Part shown: piece by piece, positions 1-5,319 of the stretch | How the letters are laid out: each line of letters starts with the position of its first letter | How positions within the stretch are numbered: the first letter of the stretch is position 1 | NCBI RefSeq assembly: GCF_029762515.1 | Contig: NZ_JARVGN010000104.1 | Span: 1 to 5,997, forward strand | Length of the DNA stretch: 5,997 nt | From: Methanocalculus sp. | GTDB lineage: Archaea > Halobacteriota > Methanomicrobia > Methanomicrobiales > Methanocorpusculaceae | Direction: 5' to 3' | Program-made: the position numbers and the translations under genes | The notes under the pieces: model-generated | Told to the model about the DNA's origin: nothing | The model's database searches: none | Seen by the model: only the letters and a program-made list of their open reading frames with translations

Positions 1-1
1 C

Positions 2-1015
2 TCTGTTGTTGAGGGACATCTCACCCGCCATGGAAAGGTACAACGCCTCTATCTCTGTATTGATGAGATCCAGAACTATCCCTACTGGGCTCCTGCCATA
101 AAGACATTGTATGACACAAAGAGTACCATCAAGTGTATCCTTACCGGTTCGGTATCAACACTCCTCAGGCAGGAGATGAGTACACGCCTCTCCGGGCGCC
201 ACTTCTCAATGACAGTGTATCCCCTCACATTCGCGGAATGCCTCGGTTTTCAAAAAGCTGATCAGCCCACGATTATGCAGAAAAGGAAGGCATTTGGCGA
301 ATACCTGAAGTACGGAGGGTTTCCCCGTGTCGTCCTTGAGCCCGATGAGGGCATGAAGATGGAGATCCTCAAGAACTACTATGAGACGATCTATCTCAAA
401 GATATCATCCTTCCAAACAGAATCCGGAAGAACAGCGAGATAGTTGATCTCCTCTACTACCTGATCTCAAATACCGGCACCCTCCTCTCGTACAATAAAA
501 TCGCAGAAACCTTACAGATCTCAACAGACACAGTCCGGGAATATATCGAGTATGCGGAGAACGCATTTCTCCTCTCCACGCTGATGAAGTATGACTACTC
601 ACTTAAGAAACAGCTTGCAAATCCAAAGAAGATCTATGCGATTGATCCGGGCCTTATCAATGCTGTTTCATTCGCTTTTTCTGAGAACAGAGGACGCCTT
701 ATTGAGAATGTCATCTTCATGACCCTCAAGCGAGCGTATGAGTCAATATACTATCATAAAGGCCAGTACGAGTGCGATTTCCTGGTGAGTGTGGACAGGC
801 AGATCACCCATGCCGTTCAGGTGACACAATCCCTGAAAGAGCCAAAAACACGGGAGAGGGAGATCAGGGGTCTCTCAGAAGCAATGGAGACCTATGGCCT
901 GCCGGAAGGAATCATCATTACCGAGTATGAGTCAGAAGAGATCGAAACTGACGGGAGAAGAATTCATGTCATCCCATGTTATGCATGGCTCACCCGGAAT
1001 GGCCGGATCTTGTGA
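2..1015 (+). CDS. DUF4143-type AAA ATPase (5' partial)
   Basis: The reading frame is open from the left edge, so the gene starts outside the window; 337 residues are visible. Near the start is a Walker B-like segment, LYLCIDEIQ (about residues 17-25), then a sensor-1-like segment, CILTGS, and the YPLTFAECLGF signature typical of this ATPase family. The YGGFPRVV motif, a winged-helix-like stretch (LLSYNKIAETLQISTDTVREYI), and a C-terminal DUF4143 nuclease-fold region (YECDFLVSVDRQ...VQVTQSL) follow in the usual order. In the last region the PD-(D/E)XK lysine motif is replaced by QVT, which is common in this family. The Walker A part, probably some 50-60 residues, is missing because of the window edge. 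These ATPases are abundant in archaea and often sit in accessory regions. Their cellular role is poorly defined; nucleic-acid or toxin/antitoxin-like functions have been suggested. The family call is firm and the function is unknown. The gene ends in TGA. Confidence 0.88.
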   Translation, partial: SVVEGHLTRHGKVQRLYLCIDEIQNYPYWAPAIKTLYDTKSTIKCILTGSVSTLLRQEMSTRLSGRHFSMTVYPLTFAECLGFQKADQPTIMQKRKAFGEYLKYGGFPRVVLEPDEGMKMEILKNYYETIYLKDIILPNRIRKNSEIVDLLYYLISNTGTLLSYNKIAETLQISTDTVREYIEYAENAFLLSTLMKYDYSLKKQLANPKKIYAIDPGLINAVSFAFSENRGRLIENVIFMTLKRAYESIYYHKGQYECDFLVSVDRQITHAVQVTQSLKEPKTREREIRGLSEAMETYGLPEGIIITEYESEEIETDGRRIHVIPCYAWLTRNGRIL

Positions 1016-1019
1016 AACG

Positions 1020-1470
1020 AGGATGTTTCAGCTACACCCCACTTTTTTTGAGACAGAAGTTTGCCACTTTAGCTTCAGTATTGATGACAACGCCTTGAAA
1101 ATCCGCTGTAACAAAACGCGATCCCATAGAGCTAACAGAGACAGACATTCCAGAGTGCATCAAGTGGATCGCGAAAGACCTCCATCTTACGTTTGATAAT
1201 AGTGTTTGAGATATTGAAGACAAGTGCAACCTTTACTTTCAGGAGACCAACAGGAATACCTTCTCCAGAAGAGATTTGAGAAAACGGTAAGCAACACATA
1301 GTCCGATCACTCGGTTTATCCAGCCCTTTAGGATTACTGGCTGGCATACCCACACTAGTTCGGATACACAATGATATTTCTATCTGCCATACTAATGAGA
1401 AATGATCAGGGAAGAGCTTCATCCCGGTGGATCTCATCAAATGACAAAATCGAATCGAACTCTTCAGCAT
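1020..1470 (-). pseudogene. possible decayed transposase 3' remnant (IS1634/IS4-like)
   Basis: No intact gene fits this stretch. On the minus strand, fragments in different frames appear in an order reminiscent of the C-terminal part of IS1634/IS4-type transposases. The first reads LVWQIEISLCIRTS, followed by NPKGLDKPSDRT (roughly 1300-1345). The next frame gives YRFLKSLLEKVFLLV (roughly 1245-1290), and KVANFCLKKSGV then runs into a TAG near 1032. The family pattern I compare with is a short leucine-rich helix, then N-x-x-G-x-x-x-x-KPT, then RW-(V/I)-F...E-(G/K)-(I/V)..L, from memory. Stops and frame changes break it up, so if it is a transposase it is dead. The match is suggestive only. Terminal inverted repeats were not identified. 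It could equally be non-coding spacer. Confidence 0.25.
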
Positions 1471-1534
1471 AGAGACCTGTAGAAAAACCTCACTTAAAGT
1501 ATTATTTTTCCCGGAATCTAAACTTGAAGATCAA

Positions 1535-1574
1535 TTATTATATCTTCAGTAGAGGATGATGATTTATTATATCT
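1535..1574 (+). promoter_or_regulatory. AT-rich promoter region with 11-bp direct repeat
   Basis: The 11-mer TTATTATATCT occurs at 1535-1545 and again at 1564-1574, a spacing of 29 bp. Each copy resembles an archaeal TATA box. The upstream copy would place transcription start near 1565-1570, leaving a short leader that contains the AGGT ribosome-binding site at 1582-1585. The downstream copy would give an almost leaderless message. Two spaced copies could also be a repressor or activator site overlapping the promoter. The repeat is read directly; the promoter role is inferred. Confidence 0.45.
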
Positions 1575-1592
1575 AAAATACAGGTTACGTAA

Positions 1593-1958
1593 ATGAGACA
1601 AACCTACAATTATTCATTCCCACCACAAAGACCAAGAAGGATTTCCATTGAAGGAATAATATTCACCGAGGGAGTCATAACGGGTTTATTTTCTGTAATT
1701 AAACTCAAAATAGGAGTCTCGATAGATCCAGTTGACATGATGATCCTTATCCTGAAAACGACACAGACGGTAATGAACAAAATCAACCCCACGGTTAACA
1801 GTGGAATATCTATTGATGTGATTTGCACAATATTGCCTATCATTGCCTTAATTTGCTCAATAGCAACGATTTTACTGATTAAAGAACGTATTTTTGGAGC
1901 AATTATATATTTTTTAGGTTTTCTATTGTCATTCATTGCATTGATGATTTTATTATAA
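1593..1958 (+). CDS. small membrane protein with two C-terminal helices
   Basis: This is a 121-residue protein of no family I recognise. The N-terminus is basic and proline-rich (PPQRPRRIS), followed by a moderately hydrophobic middle part. Two strong transmembrane helices come at the end, about residues 74-96 (from DVICTILPIIAL) and 99-121 (from RIFGAIIYFLGF), joined by a tight KER turn. This predicts a hairpin anchored in the membrane with most of the N-terminal half on one side. The ATG is preceded by AGGT at 1582-1585 with a 7-nt spacer, a good ribosome-binding site. The gene lies 62 bp upstream of the TIR gene on the same strand and shares its AT-rich composition, so the two may be cotranscribed. 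A role as membrane partner or effector of the TIR protein is only a guess. A 108-codon frame is open on the opposite strand (1610-1936) but lacks a visible ribosome-binding site. Confidence 0.6.
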   Translation: MRQTYNYSFPPQRPRRISIEGIIFTEGVITGLFSVIKLKIGVSIDPVDMMILILKTTQTVMNKINPTVNSGISIDVICTILPIIALICSIATILLIKERIFGAIIYFLGFLLSFIALMILL

Positions 1959-2010
1959 TTAACAAAACATAGATGTATTTAATTAATAGTAAAGAATGTA
2001 TTCATAATAA

Positions 2011-2014
2011 AGGT
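2011..2014 (+). promoter_or_regulatory. ribosome-binding site that decides the TIR start
   Basis: AGGT (within AAAGGTCA) lies 6 nt before the ATG at 2021. The alternative in-frame ATG at 1973 has only AT-rich sequence in front of it, and its extra 16 residues precede the conserved beginning of the TIR fold. This supports 2021 as the real start. Confidence 0.6.
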
Positions 2015-2020
2015 CATTTC

Positions 2021-2938
2021 ATGCGACATTATGATGTTTTTATTTGCCATGCATCTGAAGATAAAGATGAAATAGCGACCGCCCTTGCTAATGAGTTAAA
2101 ACTACATGGATTAGAGGTTTGGTACGATGATTTCATTTTTACATCTGGAGATAAATTAGAGGAAACCATACTTAAGGGGCTTAATAGGTCAAGATATGGG
2201 ATTGTAATCATTAGCAACCATTTTTTTGTAAAGGACTGGCCTAAAAAAGAGTTAGATTGGCTTAGTAGGAGAGAAGTGGATGGTAAGAAAGTTATCCTGC
2301 CAATATGGCATAATGTGACCAAAGAAGAAGTTAATAATTATTCCACAGAACTAGCCAACACACATGCTCTCCAATCATCTGATGGAATTCTTAAGGTTAT
2401 TGAAAACCTTATTCGAGTTATCGATGATGGTGTTTACCTAACTGAAGAAGATATCAAAGCTATCGATAAATCATTCAAAGAAAGTAACCCGTTAAAGATG
2501 ATTTATGATAGAGCTGAAGAGAGAGGTAATTACTGGGAATATACTCTAAAATTCAATGCTCCTACAAATCCTTTTTCTATACCAACTCTAAAGGTGGTAT
2601 TCTATACTTACAAATCCATCTCACCGGCCAAAAGACGATATCCTGACGCAAAAAACGAAGACGCAAAAAAAGTTGAGAGCTGGGGACAACGTTTACTCGT
2701 CACAGATGTAAGTGAAGAAAGCTACGGGTATACGAACCGCGGAAGAAACAAAGATGTTGATTGGGAAGTTGGCGTTGTAGTTTTCCGCAGATATAATCTT
2801 CTTATAAGAATTGAGCATTTATACCCAATTGAGCCTCAAATAAGGCGATCCATTGATAAAGCAGAAGAATATGCTCGTATTGTGGATTCAAGAATTATCA
2901 CACTCATGAAGGATAAAAGAATCGAAATTCCGAATTAG
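2021..2938 (+). CDS. TIR-domain protein with unassigned C-terminal domain
   Basis: This is a 305-residue protein without a signal peptide or membrane helix. Residues 3-135 form a TIR domain. It has strand A and box 1 YDVFICHASEDKD, then VWYDD (residues 33-37) leading into a BB-loop region FTSGDKLEETI (40-50), then GIVIISNHFFVKDWPKKELDW (60-80) and VILPIWHNV. Glu77, in the W-x3-E context, matches the catalytic glutamate of NAD-cleaving bacterial TIRs, so enzymatic activity is plausible. A short linker (about 140-160) leads to a C-terminal domain (about 160-296) rich in beta strands. Its segments SYGYTNRG, WEVGVVVFRRYNLLIRIEHLYP and DKAEEYARIVDSRI resemble, by impression, a ligand-binding domain seen in methanogen surface proteins; I cannot name the family. 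TIR proteins of this form commonly act in antiphage defence by depleting NAD or making an NAD-derived signal. An in-frame ATG at 1973 would add 16 residues, but 2021 has the better ribosome-binding site. The gene is AT-rich, unlike the right half of the window. Confidence 0.88.
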   Translation: MRHYDVFICHASEDKDEIATALANELKLHGLEVWYDDFIFTSGDKLEETILKGLNRSRYGIVIISNHFFVKDWPKKELDWLSRREVDGKKVILPIWHNVTKEEVNNYSTELANTHALQSSDGILKVIENLIRVIDDGVYLTEEDIKAIDKSFKESNPLKMIYDRAEERGNYWEYTLKFNAPTNPFSIPTLKVVFYTYKSISPAKRRYPDAKNEDAKKVESWGQRLLVTDVSEESYGYTNRGRNKDVDWEVGVVVFRRYNLLIRIEHLYPIEPQIRRSIDKAEEYARIVDSRIITLMKDKRIEIPN

Positions 2939-2942
2939 AAGA

Positions 2943-2956
2943 GTTTTATTAAAAAA
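2943..2956. terminator. two-way T-tract terminator between TIR gene and tRNA-Val
   Basis: GTTTTATT on the plus strand is followed directly by A6 (2951-2956), which reads as T6 on the minus strand. The first T-run lies 5 bp after the TIR stop codon and the second lies 4 bp after the tRNA-Val 3' end. Archaeal RNA polymerase stops at such T-tracts without needing a hairpin. The element therefore probably ends both converging transcripts. Confidence 0.55.
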
Positions 2957-2960
2957 CGAG

Positions 2961-3034
2961 TGGACTCGTCGTGATTCGAACACGAGATCTTCGCCGTGTG
3001 AAGGCGACGTCATAACCAGCTAGACCACGAGTCC
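2961..3034 (-). tRNA. tRNA-Val (anticodon CAC)
   Basis: The minus strand folds into a complete 74-nt cloverleaf. The acceptor stem GGACTCG pairs fully with CGAGTCC and the discriminator base is A. The D-arm has three pairs (GTC/GAC) with GG in the loop. The anticodon stem TCGCC/GGCGA closes the loop TTCACAC, giving anticodon CAC, which reads valine GUG codons. The T-arm is TCGTG/CACGA with loop TTCGAAT. CCA is not encoded and there is no intron. The 3' end faces the AT-rich TIR cassette, the side at which genomic islands usually join tRNA genes. Confidence 0.96.
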
Positions 3035-3063
3035 CGGTACTCTTATTCTATTCTTCATCCTCG

Positions 3064-3072
3064 GGGATAAGG
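3064..3072 (-). promoter_or_regulatory. possible TATA box of tRNA-Val
   Basis: On the minus strand GCCTTATCC lies about 30-38 nt before the mature tRNA 5' end, the distance expected for an archaeal TATA box. The tRNA-Gly gene has a similar CCTTA-containing element at a matching distance, which adds some support. The match to the consensus is weak. Confidence 0.3.
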
Positions 3073-3129
3073 CTTTTCAAAAATGATATGGATTTGTTTC
3101 AAACCGAAATGGAGAGGATAGCAGACCCC

Positions 3130-4125
3130 TCAAAGCGGCGTATACTCTCCTGTCACTTCGCTCAGGTACACGCCTGATCCCAGCCACCACTCATCATTCA
3201 CGGGGAGGACATACCCGATCTTCAGCTCCTCCCGGTTCCCTTCATCGGGGTTTGGCCAGATGAAGACGATAAAGCCGCCACCCTCTTTTGCAGTTGTTGC
3301 AAGGGCTTCGATATTCCGCATCCCGTACATATCCACACGATCATACAGGTTTGATCCGATCTTCTCAGGGAGATAGGGATGCCCGATCAGGGTGCCGTCA
3401 TACGTGTATGCATAGAGATAGTGGCCATTGGCATTCACAAACCGGCCACTGAGATCCGAGATCTCAGCAAGGGCCGCCTCATCCCCTTCCGAGAGGGCAT
3501 ACGCGGCCCCGTCCTCAACAAGTGTAATCATATCGCCGACAACCCCCGGATACCCTTCACCGGGACTGAGATCGGCGAGGGCAACACCGGATCCGATCCA
3601 CCAGCCCTCGCCTGCCGGGAGGACGTACCCGAGCTTCGGCTCATAGGTTGCATATGCCGCCTCATCAATTCCGCCCCCAGACGGTTTCGGATAGAGATAG
3701 GTGATGAATCCCCCACCCGCAAGAGCGACATCCCGACCCATCCGGATCACCGGCAGGCCCCGGCTGTCAGTCCAGTCCGATCGATTTAGCCCGACACTTC
3801 CCGGCTCATAGGGGTGGGCGAGCAGGACGCAGTCATTATCATAGGCATAGATGTACCAGCCGTCATGAGTATACTCACCCAAAGGATCGCCAAATGCGGC
3901 CAGTGCCTCGTCTTTCCCGGAACCTGCCGCATATGAAACCGCATCCTGCATATATGACTCCAATGTCGCCATCACCATTGCAGCATACCGATCCTCTTCA
4001 GTTGGAGGAGTGTGCTCACCACCGGGGGATTCAACCACGGGTTTCGCACTCTCTTCAGCAACACAACCCGCACAGGCAAGCATCACCATCATGCATAAAA
4101 ACAGACCCATAATCCAGCATTTCAT
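3130..4125 (-). CDS. lipoprotein with two tandem Cache-like sensor domains
   Basis: This is a 331-residue predicted secreted lipoprotein. MKCWIMGLFLCMMVMLACAG forms a signal peptide ending before Cys21 (context CAG-C; Cys18 after MLA is a second option), followed by an acidic, proline-containing linker. Two related halves follow, about residues 66-186 and 205-322. Each runs in the order Y-(I/L)-YAY, HPY, GGGF, a W/Y-P-(N/K)-P turn, K-(L/I)-GYVLP, and W-W-(I/L)-GSGV. This is the single-Cache (sCache_2-like) pattern of extracellular small-ligand sensors, here duplicated and without a transmembrane signalling domain. It may bind a small organic molecule at the cell surface and act alone or hand it to a partner; the ligand is unknown. 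The start at 4125 is chosen because the upstream in-frame ATG at 4188 falls inside tRNA-Gly. No clear Shine-Dalgarno sequence is visible before it. The gene lies between two tRNA genes on the same strand. Confidence 0.85.
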   Translation of the reverse strand: MKCWIMGLFLCMMVMLACAGCVAEESAKPVVESPGGEHTPPTEEDRYAAMVMATLESYMQDAVSYAAGSGKDEALAAFGDPLGEYTHDGWYIYAYDNDCVLLAHPYEPGSVGLNRSDWTDSRGLPVIRMGRDVALAGGGFITYLYPKPSGGGIDEAAYATYEPKLGYVLPAGEGWWIGSGVALADLSPGEGYPGVVGDMITLVEDGAAYALSEGDEAALAEISDLSGRFVNANGHYLYAYTYDGTLIGHPYLPEKIGSNLYDRVDMYGMRNIEALATTAKEGGGFIVFIWPNPDEGNREELKIGYVLPVNDEWWLGSGVYLSEVTGEYTPL

Positions 4126-4178
4126 TAAGAGTGGTTCAATGAGAAGAGAGAAAAAGATAACGAATGCGAAAAGAAGTG

Positions 4179-4183
4179 AAAAA
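4179..4183 (-). terminator. T5 tract after tRNA-Gly
   Basis: On the minus strand the tRNA-Gly 3' end is followed at once by TTTTT, and further T-rich sequence (CTTCTTTTCGC, then CTTTTTCTCTCTTCTC) fills most of the spacer up to the lipoprotein start. This fits a tRNA terminator. It also implies that the lipoprotein gene either uses readthrough or has its own weak promoter, which I could not identify. Confidence 0.45.
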
Positions 4184-4254
4184 TGCATCGACCGGGAATT
4201 GAACCCGGGCTATTGGCTTGGAAGGCCAAAGTCATACCACTAGACCATCGATGC
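4184..4254 (-). tRNA. tRNA-Gly (anticodon TCC)
   Basis: The minus strand gives a complete 71-nt cloverleaf. The acceptor GCATCGA pairs fully with TCGATGC and the discriminator is A. The D-arm is GTC/GAC with GTGG in the loop. The anticodon stem TTGGC/GCCAA closes the loop CTTCCAA with anticodon TCC, reading GGA (and by wobble GGG) glycine codons. The T-arm is CCGGG/CCCGG with loop TTCAATT. There is no encoded CCA and no intron. It sits between htpX and the lipoprotein gene, all on the minus strand. Confidence 0.96.
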
Positions 4255-4281
4255 GATGCGTCTTTTATGTTCTCGTTGAAG

Positions 4282-4291
4282 AGATTTAAGG
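4282..4291 (-). promoter_or_regulatory. probable TATA box of tRNA-Gly
   Basis: CCTTAAATCT on the minus strand lies about 28-37 nt before the mature tRNA 5' end, a normal archaeal TATA position. AT-rich sequence (AACATAAAAG) fills the interval to the tRNA. Confidence 0.4.
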
Positions 4292-4303
4292 ATTACGTAA
4301 TTG

Positions 4304-4319
4304 CATCCCAACCGGGATG
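4304..4319. repeat. short inverted repeat (6-bp hairpin)
   Basis: CATCCC and GGGATG flank the 4-base loop AACC in the spacer between the htpX stop codon and the tRNA-Gly promoter. No T-run follows on either strand, so it is not a typical intrinsic terminator. It could still mark the 3' end of the htpX message or be chance. Confidence 0.4.
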
Positions 4320-4331
4320 GGAAAAGAGGGG

Positions 4332-5206
4332 TTACCAGCCACCCCTGATCTCCTCATTCAGCTTCTCTAATGCCGCAATCCGCTTCTCAAGAGGCGGGTG
4401 GGTCGAGAAGAGCTCCATTAAGGACTGTCCCGAGAGGGCAGGGATGATGAAGAAGGCGTTTGCACCCTCCACCTCCTGCTTCTTCTGCCGTGGCACAGCA
4501 TCCATCCTGTTGCTGATCTTCATAAGGGCACTCTGAAGCGCCTTTGGATTATTGATGATGCACCACGATCTGCGGTGAACTCGCGGTACCGTGAGAGCGT
4601 CCGGATCAAAAGCGTTGCCGCCACCCAGACCAGGATCGCAACGATCCATGCGATGATCCATGGGTTGCCGTCACGCCGGTCAAAGAGGGAAGCAAAGAGT
4701 GCGTTCTGGACGATCAGTGCCGCAACCATCGCCAGGAAACTGGCGACAGTCATGGTCATTACATCGCGATTCTTGATATGCGAGAGTTCGTGTGCAACGA
4801 CCGCCTCAAGCTCCTCCTTTGACAGAATCCGCATGATCGAATCAGTCACCGCAACAACCCCGTGCTTCGGGCTCCGGCCGGTTGCAAATGCATTCGGCAC
4901 CGGAGACTGCATGATCGCAATCCTCGGTTTTGGGAGATCGGCTGTTGCACAAAGCCGTTCAACCATCCGGTGGAGTTCCGGGTACTCGTCTTCGGCAACC
5001 ACCCTTGCACCGGTACTCATCAGCACCAGCTTGTCTGAGAAGAAGTACTGTGAGAAGGCCATCACAAAGGCAATACCTATCAGAAGCTGAAGGGACAGCC
5101 CCAGAACCGCCTGTAGCACGGTGAGGAAGATGAGGTACACGAGGAGCAGGAGTGCCCAGGTGAAGATCATCCTCATGGTGAGGCCATAGTCGCGCTTCCA
5201 TTTCAT
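4332..5206 (-). pseudogene. htpX: HtpX M48-family membrane metalloprotease, frameshifted
   Basis: HtpX is a zinc protease of the cell membrane that degrades damaged membrane proteins. The first frame (from MKWKRDYGLT) shows two N-terminal membrane helices (about residues 12-32 and 35-55), the PVPNAFATGRSP motif, the zinc site HELSH (His139, Glu140, His143), two more helices (about 150-173 and 182-204), and the third zinc ligand Glu209 in YREFTADRG. The frame then drifts into RRFRVPL and stops at 4520. The missing C-terminus continues in another frame as NNPKALQSALMKIS to STHPPLEKRIAALEKL and ends at 4332. Adding back one 7-bp unit (AATAATC) at the break gives a 293-residue protein of normal HtpX length and spacing. 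As it stands the product keeps the zinc ligands but loses about 75 C-terminal residues. The start at 5206 is chosen by family resemblance; ATGs at 5233 (AGGT 3 nt upstream) and 5254 are in frame. A sequencing error is possible. Confidence 0.85.
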
Positions 5207-5254
5207 ACCCTTATCTTTGCCTTTCGCCTTCATAATACCTGCGAACAAGACCAT

Positions 5255-5319
5255 TCACAGTACCATAAATCAAGAGAATATTAGTAAGATCAGCGCACCT
5301 AATACGATTGAGGAATCAG
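5255..5319. promoter_or_regulatory. divergent promoter region of htpX and thi4
   Basis: This 65-bp spacer separates two genes transcribed away from each other and is more AT-rich than both. On the minus strand GATTTATGG (about 5263-5271) may serve as the htpX TATA box. On the plus strand AT-rich runs near 5263-5285 could serve thi4. GAGGA at 5310-5314, 5 nt before the thi4 ATG, is a good ribosome-binding site. I saw no thiamine-pyrophosphate riboswitch, which would hardly fit in this space. Confidence 0.4.

Noticed and set aside
894..1196. 100-codon plus-strand frame overlapping the end of the ATPase gene
   Set aside because: It begins inside the conserved DUF4143 ATPase in another frame and continues into decayed sequence; composition is not protein-like.
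1440..1470. Possible partial copy of the tRNA-Val 3' end (left att site)
   Set aside because: Only a short CGAATCGAACTC-like similarity to the tRNA T-loop region; far too short and imperfect to be an attachment site.
1610..1936. 108-codon minus-strand frame opposite the small membrane protein
   Set aside because: It has no visible ribosome-binding site and is not placed in an operon; the plus-strand frame has a good AGGT site and leads into the TIR gene. Some doubt remains because both frames are open.
1973..2020. Upstream in-frame ATG for the TIR gene
   Set aside because: It has no ribosome-binding site and adds 16 residues before the conserved TIR start; ATG 2021 has AGGT 6 nt upstream.
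3379..3789. Long plus-strand frame within the lipoprotein gene
   Set aside because: It is antisense to a well-supported duplicated-domain protein and is a product of high GC.
4126..4188. Upstream in-frame ATG for the Cache lipoprotein
   Set aside because: The ATG at 4188 lies within tRNA-Gly, and the extension would put a second hydrophobic segment before a complete lipoprotein signal peptide.
4554..4575. Programmed ribosomal frameshift in htpX
   Set aside because: No slippery heptamer or downstream structure is evident and the family is not known for recoding; loss of a 7-bp repeat explains the break better.
4575..5090. 171-codon plus-strand frame within htpX
   Set aside because: It is antisense to the clear HtpX motifs (HELSH, PVPNAFATG).
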